46,702 nucleotides of DNA from Dongia_A sp964542425 (GTDB lineage Bacteria > Pseudomonadota > Alphaproteobacteria > Dongiales > Dongiaceae): assembly GCA_964542425.1 (NCBI GenBank), contig CAZIUB010000076.1, forward strand, positions 1-46,702, read 5' to 3'. This document shows positions 36,163 through 44,140 of the stretch, piece by piece. The notes beneath the pieces were generated by a model that searched no databases, was not told where the DNA came from, and saw nothing but the letters and a program-made list of their open reading frames with translations. The stretch's first letter is position 1. Every line of letters begins with the position of its first letter. A program made the translations under genes and the position numbers.

Positions 36163-36695
36163 GTCTTCCTCCCTGTTGAAGCTGAAAAGGATACTCTTCC
36201 GACGGCGCTGGCGCCGGAAGTTCCCTGGAACCGCTTGGCCAGGTTCTCCAGGCAACCGTTCCAGCCTTGATTGTGCTTGTCGCGGGCCTGGGCATCGGCG
36301 AACCGCTCATGAGTAAGGGTGAGTTCCGTCTCCTTGCCCATGGCCTTCAATTCGACGGTGACCAGGGATTCGCGTTCCGGCGTGCTCTCCCAGGCCCAGG
36401 TGAACACGAGCTTGCGATTGGCGGCGATCTCGCGATAGACGCCGCCCACGCGGTGCTCCTCGCCCGAATGTGCCTGCATCACGATCCGGTAACGCCCACC
36501 CACCTTGGGATCGGATTGGGCGAGTGCCACCACCATGGTCGGGCCGGGCGCCATCCAGCGTTTCAGTTCTTCCGCATCGGTCCAGGCTTGGTAGACGGCC
36601 TCGATCGGCGCCTTGAATCGCCGGACGATGGTGAGGCTGGTGTCTTGGATCTTGGCTTCGATGTTGCCCTGGGCGTTGGCTGTGGCGTTGGCCAT
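36159..36695 (-). CDS. AHSA1/SRPBCC domain protein
   Basis: This 178-residue SRPBCC (START-like, Aha1 C-terminal type) ligand-binding protein has VRRFKAPIEAVYQAWTDAEELKRWMAPG, GGRYRIVMQ and the closing HNQGWNGCLENLAKRF. These are typically encoded behind an ArsR repressor and may bind small hydrophobic ligands. It has a 27-residue extra tail (after LAKRFQG) that is Ser/Arg-rich. The start ATG at 36695 has AAAGGTGA upstream and lies inside the ArsR frame. Confidence 0.9.
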   Translation of the reverse strand: MANATANAQGNIEAKIQDTSLTIVRRFKAPIEAVYQAWTDAEELKRWMAPGPTMVVALAQSDPKVGGRYRIVMQAHSGEEHRVGGVYREIAANRKLVFTWAWESTPERESLVTVELKAMGKETELTLTHERFADAQARDKHNQGWNGCLENLAKRFQGTSGASAVGRVSFSASTGRKT

Positions 36696-37036
36696 GGTTC
36701 ACCTTTCGCTTTGGTTTCGAGATAATCCCCCAGCGCGTCCAGGCGCTGGTTCCAGAAGACTTCGTAATGTTCGAGCCATTGCATGGCGTCCTTCATCGGA
36801 TCGGGCTTGAGGTGGCAGCGAATGACGCGGCCTTCCCGGCTACGCTCCAGCAACCCGGCCGTCTCCAGCACGTTCAAGTGCTTGGTCACGGCCGGGGCCG
36901 ACATGGAAAAGGGTGCCGCCAATTCGCCCACCGCCAGATCGTTCCGGGTCAGCAACCGGGCGAGGATCGCGCGGCGCGTCGGATCGGAGAGGGCCGCGAA
37001 CACGCGGTCCAAATCGGCTTGTCGATATTTAACCAT
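36563..37036 (-). CDS. ArsR-family transcriptional regulator
   Basis: This winged-helix repressor of 157 residues reads VFAALSDPTRRAILARLLTRNDLAVGELAAPFSMSAPAVTKHLNVLETAGLLERSREG, with no clear metal-binding Cys pair. It is of the type paired with AHSA1 proteins and DUF899 genes. The start is MVKYRQADL at 37036. Its frame runs on for 133 bases into the SRPBCC gene, giving an unlikely Pro/Ser/Arg-rich tail after ETKAKGEP. Family members usually stop near that point, so a stop codon seems to have been lost. It probably autoregulates the five-gene cassette. Confidence 0.88.
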   Translation of the reverse strand: MVKYRQADLDRVFAALSDPTRRAILARLLTRNDLAVGELAAPFSMSAPAVTKHLNVLETAGLLERSREGRVIRCHLKPDPMKDAMQWLEHYEVFWNQRLDALGDYLETKAKGEPWPTPQPTPRATSKPRSKTPASPSSGDSRRRSRPSTKPGPMRKN

Positions 37037-37112
37037 TTGGTGAAGTGTCGCGCGGCGGCGAAACCCTGTCAAGGGCCTTGTTGAAAATCGGGCGCGAGCG
37101 CGGAATCGGCGG

Positions 37113-38444
37113 CTACAGAAACCGCCACCACAGATAGAGGTGGCTGATGGCGATCGAGACCAGCATCATCGGGAAGGCGACGATCATGAAGGGGACGAAC
37201 CGGAAGGGCACGCCGGCGCGCTCGCCGATTCCGGCCACGGTCAGATTGGCCGAGGCGCCGATCAGCGTGCCGTTGCCTCCCAGGCAGGCACCCAACGACA
37301 AGGCCCACCACAAGGGCAGGATCGCCTCCTCGCCGCCGAAATTTGGGGCCATGTTCTGAACGACCGGGATCATGGTGGCGACAAAGGGGATGTTGTCGAT
37401 GATCGCGGACAAGATCGCCGAGACCCACAGGATCGAAAGCGCCAGCACGGTGAAATCGCCCCCGGTCGCCTGCACGATTGCATCGGCCATCAGCTTCAGC
37501 AACCCGGCGTGCTCGACGCCCGCGACCACGATGAACAGGCCGGCGAAAAAGAAGATGGTGATCCATTCGACCTCGCTGAAACTCTCGATCAGGCGATGGT
37601 GCTGGTCCTCGCTCTTGCGCCCAAGATTGTCGAGGAGGAGCAGGATGGCGGCGCCGAAGAGCGCGATCGTGCCGGCTTCGAGCCCGATGAAGCGGGCGCC
37701 GATGAAGGCCGCGATCACCAGCGCGATGACGGAAACGGATTTCCGCATCAGCCCGCGATCCGTGATGGCATCCTTGTGATCGAGCGCCATCACCTTGGCC
37801 CGCGCCGCGGTACTTGCCTTCATGCCCCGACCCCAGACCAGGTGGATCATCACGCAGTGGGCGATCAGGATGACGACGATGATCGGGCTCAGTGCGTAAA
37901 CGAAATCCATGAACGAGAGATCGGCGGCCGATCCAATGATGATGTTGGGCGGGTCGCCGATCAGGGTGGCGGTGCCGCCGATATTGCTGGCGAAAATCTC
38001 GGTGAACAGGAACGGATAGGGATTGACGCCAAGCTCGCGGGTGATGACGAGCGTCACCGGCGCCACCAGGAGAACCGTGGTCACGTTGTCGAGGAGGGAG
38101 GAGAACAAGGCCGTCACCATCGCCAAGAGGAAGAGAATGCCCGCCGGATGCGCGCGCGCCGCCTTGGCCGAGCGGATGGCGACGTACTGGAAAATTCCGG
38201 ACCGGCGCGACACCGCGACGATCAGCATCATGCCGGTCAGAAGTGCCAGCGTGTTGAAATCGATGCCCTCGACCGCCTGTTCCTGGGTGAGGAGGCCAAG
38301 CGAGATCATGAGGCCCGCGCCCAGCAATGCCACGATGGCGCGGTTCAGGCGCTCGCTCACGATCGCCGCGTAGGTGGCAATCAGTAGCGCGCCCGAGACC
38401 CAGAGCGGGTCCAGGCCAAACAAGAATCGTGCTTCCCCCGGCAT
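37113..38444 (-). CDS. ArsB/NhaD-type ion transporter
   Basis: This 443-residue inner-membrane protein of the ion transporter superfamily (ArsB, NhaD, CitM relatives) has about 11-12 helices arranged as two inverted halves. The paired re-entrant motifs are visible: NVTTVLLVAPVTL with GGTATLIGDPPNI in the first half, and DNIPFVATMIPVV with GGNGTLIGASANL in the second. The ion could be Na+/H+, arsenite or a carboxylate; lack of other ars enzymes nearby leaves it open. The start MPGEARFLFG at 38444 is preferred to 38474. Confidence 0.87.
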   Translation of the reverse strand: MPGEARFLFGLDPLWVSGALLIATYAAIVSERLNRAIVALLGAGLMISLGLLTQEQAVEGIDFNTLALLTGMMLIVAVSRRSGIFQYVAIRSAKAARAHPAGILFLLAMVTALFSSLLDNVTTVLLVAPVTLVITRELGVNPYPFLFTEIFASNIGGTATLIGDPPNIIIGSAADLSFMDFVYALSPIIVVILIAHCVMIHLVWGRGMKASTAARAKVMALDHKDAITDRGLMRKSVSVIALVIAAFIGARFIGLEAGTIALFGAAILLLLDNLGRKSEDQHHRLIESFSEVEWITIFFFAGLFIVVAGVEHAGLLKLMADAIVQATGGDFTVLALSILWVSAILSAIIDNIPFVATMIPVVQNMAPNFGGEEAILPLWWALSLGACLGGNGTLIGASANLTVAGIGERAGVPFRFVPFMIVAFPMMLVSIAISHLYLWWRFL

Positions 38445-38513
38445 CAATGCGAACCTTCGCCCACGCGTGCGCAACCTACATTCAGCATTTCGTCGGGGCT
38501 GGCAAGCCGGGGA

Positions 38514-39836
38514 TTACGCGCCGGCCAAGGTCATGCCCTCGATCCGAACGGTCGGGGCGTCGGTGCCGTGGCGGAATTTCAGATCGTCGGCGGGAGTGAG
38601 GTTCAGGAACATGTCCTTGAGATTGCCGGCGATGGTGACCTCCGAGACCGGCAGCGTCAGTTCGCCGTTCTCGATCAGGAAGCCGGCGGCGCCCCGGCTA
38701 TAGTCGCCGGTGACACCGTTGACGCCCATGCCCATCATTTCGGTGACGTAGAAGCCGCGCCCGATATCGGCCATCAATTGGGCCGGCGTAAGCGCGCCGG
38801 GCGCCAAGTAGAGATTGCTGGGCGAGGGGCCCCCGCCGCGCGAACCATGGCCGGTGGATCTAAGGCCGAGCTGGCGGGCGGAGCGGCAATCCAAGAGCCA
38901 GGTCTCCAGCACGCCATCCTCTATGAGCGCCATGCGGCGATTGGAGACACCCTCCCAATCGAAGGGGCGCGAGCGCAGGCCCCGCCGGCGATGCGGGTCA
39001 TCGATGATGGCGATATTCCTGGCGAATACCTGATTGTGCAGATGGTCCTTCAGGAACGAAGTGCCACGCGCGATGCTGGCGCCGTTGATGGCGCCGGCGA
39101 AGTGGCTAACGAGGCCATTGGCGACGCGCGGGTCGAAGACGATCGGCATCTTGGCGGTCTCGATCCGGCGCGGGTTCAGGCGCCGGATCGCCCGTTCGCC
39201 GGCGCGCCGGCCTATTGTGGCAGGGGGGTCCAGATCAGCCGCGAAGACCGCGCTCGAATAATCGTAATCGCGCTCCATGGCGGTGCCAATTCCGGCCAAT
39301 ACGGCGACGCTAATGCCCCAACGCGTTCCGGCGAAGGTGCCCCGGAACCCGTTGCTGGTGGCTAGAATCGCCTCGCTCCTGGTCCAGCCCGAATCGGCGC
39401 CTTCCGAATTGGTGATTCCGGGGATCGCGAGGGCGGCCGCCTCCGCCGCGCCGACCTGCTCGATCAAGACGGAATCGCTGGGTTCGGCGGGATCGGCCAG
39501 ATCCAGTTCCGGCCAACTCGTGGCGAGCATTTCCGGCTCCGCCAAGCCGCAGAATTCGTCCTCCGGCACCGCACGCGCCATGGCGATCGCGCGATCGGCC
39601 AATTCCTCCAGCATCGCGGGCTGGAGATCGCTCGTCGAAACGCTCGCCTTTCGTCGGCCAATGAAGACCCGCAAATCCAGGCCGCGTTCCTCCGCGCGCT
39701 CCAGTTTCTCGCGCTTGCCAAGGCGTTGGGCGACGCTGAGCGAGGCGCTGGTGCCCACCAGCACTTCGGCCTGGTCGGCGCCCCTTGCCTTGACGCGGGC
39801 GATGAGCTCTTCGGCAAGGCTGGTCATTTCGGGCAT
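38514..39836 (-). CDS. pmbA: TldE/PmbA family metalloprotease-like protein
   Basis: This 440-residue PmbA/TldE protein partners TldD in a complex that trims peptides such as microcin precursors and CcdA in E. coli. Family segments are seen in order: GADQAEVLVG, RGLDLRVFIGRRKASVSTSD, DYDYSSA, LLDCRSARQLGLRSTGHG, MMGMGVNGVTGDYSRGAAGF and the end LKFRHGTDAPTVRIEGM. TldE lacks the HExxxH of TldD, and none is seen here. A tldD gene is not in the window. The start is MPEMTSLA at 39836; codons above that run into the hairpin cluster. Confidence 0.94.
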   Translation of the reverse strand: MPEMTSLAEELIARVKARGADQAEVLVGTSASLSVAQRLGKREKLERAEERGLDLRVFIGRRKASVSTSDLQPAMLEELADRAIAMARAVPEDEFCGLAEPEMLATSWPELDLADPAEPSDSVLIEQVGAAEAAALAIPGITNSEGADSGWTRSEAILATSNGFRGTFAGTRWGISVAVLAGIGTAMERDYDYSSAVFAADLDPPATIGRRAGERAIRRLNPRRIETAKMPIVFDPRVANGLVSHFAGAINGASIARGTSFLKDHLHNQVFARNIAIIDDPHRRRGLRSRPFDWEGVSNRRMALIEDGVLETWLLDCRSARQLGLRSTGHGSRGGGPSPSNLYLAPGALTPAQLMADIGRGFYVTEMMGMGVNGVTGDYSRGAAGFLIENGELTLPVSEVTIAGNLKDMFLNLTPADDLKFRHGTDAPTVRIEGMTLAGA

Positions 39837-39873
39837 GGTCGGAAAATCCTCGATCTCCTTACGATGAATGCAG

Positions 39874-39934
39874 GCTAGTGTTCCGCAACCGACATTCGGC
39901 TCCAGGGACAATTCGGCCCGGAACAATAGCAAAC
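39874..39934. repeat. CTAG-type palindrome C1 (imperfect)
   Basis: This is the first and weakest of four consecutive palindromes between pmbA and murI. Outer arms GCTAGTGTTCCG (from 39874) and CGGAACAATAGC (to about 39931) pair with one mismatch, and the interior pairs poorly. Confidence 0.6.
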
Positions 39935-39944
39935 GGGAATCGCG

Positions 39945-39999
39945 TGTGTAGTGGTTCCAACGGGAATGATTGCGAATCAAACGTTGGAACCACAACACT
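39945..39999. repeat. CTAG-type palindrome C2
   Basis: Arms GTGTAGTGGTTCCAACG and CGTTGGAACCACAACAC pair with one mismatch. The loop carries a further GATT-GCG-AATC mini-stem. The TAGTGGT..TTCC.AC arm resembles the first hairpin of repeat copies A and B, so it looks like a shorter relative of that family. Confidence 0.75.
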
Positions 40000-40078
40000 A
40001 GTGTCGTGGTTTTTAAAGTTCGCCAGATCACGCGGCCAGGAGCGCCAAGCGAACTTGCAAAACCGAATACGACACTAG
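39998..40078. repeat. CTAG-bounded palindrome C3
   Basis: The element begins CTAGTGTCGT and ends ACGACACTAG, a perfect 10-bp outer stem. Inner arms GGTTTTTAAAGTTCGC and GCGAACTTGCAAAACC pair with few mismatches. It abuts C2, sharing the CTAG. Confidence 0.82.
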
Positions 40079-40092
40079 ACTCGAATAGGTTG

Positions 40093-40168
40093 CTAGTGTC
40101 CTGTCGATTCTGAAATTCGCTCGGGGTATCGCCGGGTGGTCTGGCGAATTTCTGAATCGGGACACTAG
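40093..40168. repeat. CTAG-bounded palindrome C4
   Basis: Outer arms CTAGTGTCC and GGACACTAG are perfect. Inner arms CGATTC/GAATCG and GAAATTCGC/GCGAATTTC continue the stem. It lies just after the murI stop (40176, minus strand) and could act as a 3' hairpin of that mRNA, though no T-run follows. Together with C1-C3 it fills the 339-base gap between pmbA and murI, which has no coding potential that I see. Confidence 0.82.
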
Positions 40169-40175
40169 GCCGCGG

Positions 40176-40973
40176 TCAGGTTCGGGGCAAGCGCTCGATC
40201 GCGGAAAAGCCGAAGCCGGCCAGGGCGCGGCGCAGGGCCAGATCGACGGTTCCGGTGACAATTGCCAGATCGGATGCTGCCGGCGTTCCCGAGGGCGGGG
40301 CTTCGAGCAACAAATCGCTCACCCGTCGTGCAATGGCCGCGCCGGAATCGATCCAACGCACATCCGGTGGGGCGGAAGCGGCCAATTCCTCGCGGAGCAG
40401 CGGAAAATGCGTGCAGGCCAGCACGATCACATCGGGCCGTTCCGCTTCCGGGCGATCGAAGAAGGGCGCCAAGATCCGGGTGATCGCTCTTATCCGCGGC
40501 GCCACGCCCCGCAGTTTCGCTTCGGCCATGTCGACGAGTTCGGCGGAGCCGAGGCGGATCACCCGGCAATCGCCGGCGAATTCCTCGACCAAGCGGTCCG
40601 TATAGGGCCGATAGATCGTGGCCGGCGTGGCCAGAATTCCGATCACGCGCCGCCGGCTCATGGCGGAAGCGGGCTTGACCGCCGGTACGACGCCAACCAC
40701 CGGCACCGTGGTCATGGCGCGTAACCCGGGCAGGCAGATGGTGCTGATGGTATTGCAGGCGACAACGACGATATCGGGCGAATGCATCGCGATCGCGTGG
40801 TCCATGACGCGCAAGAAATGCGCCAGCAGATCCACCTCCTCGCGCAGGCCATAGGGGTAATAAGCATTGTCGCACACATAGATATGGCGGGCGCCGGCAA
40901 CGATCCGGCGTGTTTCCACGACCACGCTCAATCCGCCCAAGCCGGAATCGGCCGACAGGATGGTGGCTGGCAT
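40176..40973 (-). CDS. murI: Glutamate racemase
   Basis: MurI interconverts L- and D-glutamate for peptidoglycan. This 265-residue cofactor-independent racemase has DSGLGGLSV (Asp9/Ser10) and the two catalytic cysteines, C73 in VACNTIS and C187 in LACTHFPLL, each in its conserved motif. NAYYPYG is the family's substrate-loop sequence. It stands alone on the minus strand, with hairpins on both sides (C4 downstream, a CTAGCTAG-loop stem upstream). Confidence 0.95.
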   Translation of the reverse strand: MPATILSADSGLGGLSVVVETRRIVAGARHIYVCDNAYYPYGLREEVDLLAHFLRVMDHAIAMHSPDIVVVACNTISTICLPGLRAMTTVPVVGVVPAVKPASAMSRRRVIGILATPATIYRPYTDRLVEEFAGDCRVIRLGSAELVDMAEAKLRGVAPRIRAITRILAPFFDRPEAERPDVIVLACTHFPLLREELAASAPPDVRWIDSGAAIARRVSDLLLEAPPSGTPAASDLAIVTGTVDLALRRALAGFGFSAIERLPRT

Positions 40974-40975
40974 GG

Positions 40976-41007
40976 CGGCGGCGGGCCTAGCTAGTGCCCG
41001 CCGTCGC
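40976..41007. repeat. GC-rich hairpin with CTAGCTAG loop upstream of murI
   Basis: Arms GCGGCGGGC and GCCCGCCG, extending with one mismatch to 12 bp, enclose the loop CTAGCTAGT. It overlaps the expected translation leader of murI on the minus strand. The doubled CTAG links it to the other CTAG elements. Confidence 0.55.
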
Positions 41008-41072
41008 AGGCGGCTGAATCACCGATATGACCCTGCCAGTACAATCCGGCGGGCGACTCATCAATTGGTAGC

Positions 41073-41139
41073 ATGCGGCCCAACTTTCGCGGCAGCGTCG
41101 GAGCATTCGATGTACCACGCTCTCTCGAAAGTAGGCACC
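41073..41139. repeat. 67-bp palindromic repeat downstream of lysS
   Basis: This element has the form ATGCGGCCC...GGCACC, internally palindromic (ACTTTCG/CGAAAGT and AGCGT/ACGCT). Its inverted partner lies at 42753-42819. By hand alignment about 52 of 67 positions agree without gaps. This copy ends five bases from the lysS stop. Confidence 0.78.
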
Positions 41140-41144
41140 GGCGC

Positions 41145-42734
41145 TCAGGCGGCCAGGCCCTGGGGCGAGGCCAGCGCCTTGCGGATGAGCTGGGCGGTCT
41201 CAAGGCGCCCGTAGAGAACGACGAAGGAACCGAAGCGCGGCCCCTGTTCTTCGCCGAGCAAGACTTCGTAGAGGGATTTGAACCAGGCGCGCAAGTCCGG
41301 GAACGGATGGCGCTTGCCGATGGCATAGACCGCGTTCTGGATCTCCTCGGCGCTGGCCTCGTCGGGAGCGGCTTCCAGATAGGCGAGCAGCTCGGCCAAG
41401 GCCTGGCGCTCGATGTCGCTGGGCGGGCGATAGCGCTTCTTGGGCTTCACGTGGTCGCGGAAGTAGTTGAGCGCGTAACCCACCAGCTTGTCGAGGAAGG
41501 GCGCGCTCGATGGACTTGCTTGCGGGTGATAGCGCGAGATGAAACCCCACAAGGTGGCCTTGTCCTCGGCGTTGCTCACGCTGGCCAGGTTGAGAAGGAT
41601 GCCGTAGGTGAGATGCGACTTTTCCTCCGGTGGCGGCTTGCCGTCGTGGATGTGCCAGGTCGGATTTTCGAGGCGCTGGGCCGGCGCCTCGGCGGGGAAC
41701 TTTTCCAGGAAGGTCAGGTAATCGTCGACCGCGCGGGGAATGACGTCGAAATACAATTTCTTGGCCGCGCGCGGCTTCTGGAACATGAACAGCGCCAGGC
41801 TCTCTGGCGGGGCGTAAGCCAGCCATTCCTCGAGCGACAGGCCGTTGCCCTTCGACTTGGAAATCTTCTGGCCATTCTCGTCCAGGAACAATTCGTAATT
41901 GAAGCCATCGGGCGGATCCGAGCCGAGGATTCGGCAGATCTTGCCTCCGAGCTCGACCGAGGAGATCAGATCCTTGCCCGACATTTCGTAATCGACGCCG
42001 AGCGCATGCCAGCGCATCGCCCAATCGGCCTTCCATTGCAGCTTGCATTGTCCCCCGGTCACCGGAATCTCGACCAGCGATCCATCCTCGTCCCGATAGA
42101 CGATCGTGCCCGCCTTGGAATCAATCTTGACCACCGGCGCCAGCAGCACCCGACCGGTCTTCCGACATAACGGCAGAAAGGGCGAATAGGTGGCGGCGCG
42201 GTCCTCGCGCAACGAGGGCAACATCACCTCCATGATCGCGTCGTAATGCTCGAGCACATCCAGCAACGCCCGGTCGAAGCGCCCCGATTTGTACCAATCG
42301 GTCGAGGATTGGAATTCGTATTCGAATCCGAAGCCGTCCAGGAACCGGCGCAGCATGGCGTTGTTGTGGTGGCCGAAACTCTCATGGGTGCCGAAGGGGT
42401 CTGGAATCTCGGTCAAGGGCTTGCCCAGATGCTTGGCCAGCATGTCCTGGTTGGGAACGTTGGTCGGCACCTTGCGCAATCCGTCCATGTCGTCGGAAAA
42501 CGCGAACAGGCGCGTCGGAATGTCGGACAGGCGCTGGAAGGCGTGGCGCACCATGGTGGTTCGCAAGACTTCACCGAAGGTCCCGATATGGGGCAGGCCA
42601 GAGGGACCGTAGCCGGTCTCGAACAGCATATAGCCCTTGGTCGGCCTGCGCCCGCCGTGGCGCGCCAGCAGCTTGCGTGCCTCCTCGAACGGCCAGGCCT
42701 TGGCGGCCATGGCGTATGCGCCTTCGTCGGTCAT
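41145..42734 (-). CDS. lysS: Lysyl-tRNA synthetase, class I
   Basis: This class I LysRS has 529 residues, with the HIGH-type motif PHIGTFGE (48-55) and the KMSKS-type motif KISKS (290-294). Class I LysRS is the archaeal form, also standard in many alphaproteobacteria and spirochaetes in place of class II. SSTDWYKSGRFDRALLDVLE and PVTGGQCKLQWKADWAMRW are family-typical. The start is MTDEGAYAM at 42734; the longer frame from 42803 would translate the flanking palindromic repeat and is rejected. Confidence 0.95.
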   Translation of the reverse strand: MTDEGAYAMAAKAWPFEEARKLLARHGGRRPTKGYMLFETGYGPSGLPHIGTFGEVLRTTMVRHAFQRLSDIPTRLFAFSDDMDGLRKVPTNVPNQDMLAKHLGKPLTEIPDPFGTHESFGHHNNAMLRRFLDGFGFEYEFQSSTDWYKSGRFDRALLDVLEHYDAIMEVMLPSLREDRAATYSPFLPLCRKTGRVLLAPVVKIDSKAGTIVYRDEDGSLVEIPVTGGQCKLQWKADWAMRWHALGVDYEMSGKDLISSVELGGKICRILGSDPPDGFNYELFLDENGQKISKSKGNGLSLEEWLAYAPPESLALFMFQKPRAAKKLYFDVIPRAVDDYLTFLEKFPAEAPAQRLENPTWHIHDGKPPPEEKSHLTYGILLNLASVSNAEDKATLWGFISRYHPQASPSSAPFLDKLVGYALNYFRDHVKPKKRYRPPSDIERQALAELLAYLEAAPDEASAEEIQNAVYAIGKRHPFPDLRAWFKSLYEVLLGEEQGPRFGSFVVLYGRLETAQLIRKALASPQGLAA

Positions 42735-42752
42735 CGGTTCATCAACGTTCCC

Positions 42753-42819
42753 AGTGCCAACTTTCGAAAGAGCGTGATCAATGACGCGCTCCGATGCTTC
42801 CACGAAAGTCGGGCCGCAT
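42753..42819. repeat. 67-bp palindromic repeat upstream of lysS (inverted copy)
   Basis: This is the reverse-complement partner of 41073-41139, of exactly equal length. It lies 18 bases above the lysS start, in its promoter or leader. Its own ends ACTTTCG and CGAAAGT pair. The remaining leader up to 42964 shows no further gene. Confidence 0.78.
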
Positions 42820-42964
42820 ATTACACCACGATAGTAACCGCCGGCGCGTGACTTCCGGGGTCATTTGGTTCAAATCACCCTGCCGCGGCGGCGGGTACTA
42901 GCGGCCAGGGAGAGTATTGATCGCACTTGGCTTGGGCAAGGCCGGCTCCGGGCCGAGCGTGCGA

Positions 42965-43978
42965 TTACTCACGCCACGCGATCTCGGCCTCGACCGGACG
43001 ATGATCGGAATCGGTTGCTTCGAGGGCACGGAACCCGACGACGACCGGGTGACCCCGCGCCAGCACATGATCGATGGGCAAGGCCAGCGGCCAGGGCAGG
43101 AAAGCGGGCCAAGTGGCGGTGCCACTGGCGGCATTGCCCAGGCCGGTCGCCGACCGGAAGGCGCGGCCAACCCTAGACCAGGGCACGCCATTCAAATCGC
43201 CCATCAACACCAGATCGGGCGAAAGCGCTCCCGCCAATCGCGCAAGATTGGCCGCTTGTTCGGCCTGCGCGCTCTCAGGAAAGCTGCTGGCGAGCGGCCT
43301 GAAATCGGGCCGCGCTCCGGCCGGTGCGAATGGCCATATCAGGTGGGTGACGAGAATGGTGAATCGCCGCGATCCCCATTGCAGTTCGGCTCCGGCGACG
43401 ATTGGCATCCCGCCCTCAATTCTTCCGGCGAAATGCTGGCGTATCGGCAGGCGCGAAAGCAGCATGGTTTCACAGCGGGGCTCGGTCTCGAAGCAATCGA
43501 CGCGATAGGGATATCGCTCGATGAGCGGGGCCAGCGCCTGGCGACCTTGCTTCGTCAACTCGACGAGGCCGATCACATCGGCATCGCTGGATTCCAGGGT
43601 CGCAAGCGTGTCGGCGCCGATTTGCGCCCGGTGCCATAGATTGGCGGAGACCACGCGCAGCCGCTCACCCCCGATCGAGGGGGCGGCCACGCGCGGAAAA
43701 ACCGGCCAGGAAAGAGTGAGGATCAGCAATCCCGCCGCCATTGCCGAGGGCCAAGCGCGCAAGATCGCGGCCAGGGCCAAGACCAGCGCCGCCAACGTGG
43801 CCAAGGGCATGGAAAGATGCTCGACCACCGACAGCTGGGCGCTCAGGGGCTCGATCCAGACGATTGCTTGACCGAGCCCAAGCATCGCCACAAGCAGCCA
43901 GAGCCCAAGTCGCGCAAGAGTGACGCGGCCGGCAAACTTGGTAAGAAGAAGTTTCAATTTCCGTGCGCTTCGCGCCAT
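42965..43978 (-). CDS. Membrane-anchored endonuclease/exonuclease/phosphatase family protein
   Basis: This 337-residue protein has three N-terminal membrane helices (ARLGLWLLVAMLGLGQAIVW; MPLATLAALVLALAAILRAW; MAAGLLILTLSWPVF) and an outward-facing EEP domain. The core motifs are present: VVSANLWHR, VIGLVELTK (metal-binding Glu), LMGDLNGVPWS, LPIDHVLARG and SDHRPV. Substrates of this group include phosphodiesters of nucleic acid or lipid; nothing narrows it. It is monocistronic. Confidence 0.88.
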   Translation of the reverse strand: MARSARKLKLLLTKFAGRVTLARLGLWLLVAMLGLGQAIVWIEPLSAQLSVVEHLSMPLATLAALVLALAAILRAWPSAMAAGLLILTLSWPVFPRVAAPSIGGERLRVVSANLWHRAQIGADTLATLESSDADVIGLVELTKQGRQALAPLIERYPYRVDCFETEPRCETMLLSRLPIRQHFAGRIEGGMPIVAGAELQWGSRRFTILVTHLIWPFAPAGARPDFRPLASSFPESAQAEQAANLARLAGALSPDLVLMGDLNGVPWSRVGRAFRSATGLGNAASGTATWPAFLPWPLALPIDHVLARGHPVVVGFRALEATDSDHRPVEAEIAWRE

Positions 43979-44024
43979 GCTCTAAACCCGTGATTGTGGT
44001 CAAATTTAGAGAAAAAACCAGGCG

Positions 44025-44078
44025 TTTATCCCGTATTCAGAATCGGCTCATGAGGCATTCATGCTGGCCCTGTTAAAT
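44025..44078 (+). promoter_or_regulatory. 11-bp-spaced TTCA direct repeats and -10 box (first acidic gene)
   Basis: TTCA or close variants occur at 44025 (TTTA), 44036 (TTCA), 44047 (CTCA) and 44058 (TTCA), each exactly 11 bases after the last. A TTAAAT -10-like box follows at 44073. One helical turn spacing of direct repeats overlapping the -35 position is how OmpR/PhoB-family activators bind. The arrangement recurs at 45164 upstream of the paralogous gene. Confidence 0.65.
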
Positions 44079-44140
44079 TCACCCGCATCGACAGATCGCA
44101 CCGCCCGCGCGGTGCCTAACCGGGAGAGAGAGATTGAGCC

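Noticed and set aside
39874..40168. CRISPR array
   Set aside because: The units are palindromes of different sequence and length with no constant repeat or spacer; no cas genes are nearby.
42860..42900. tRNA-like T-arm (GGTTCAAATC) on the plus strand
   Set aside because: The flanking bases do not form a T-stem, and no acceptor, D or anticodon stem can be drawn around it.
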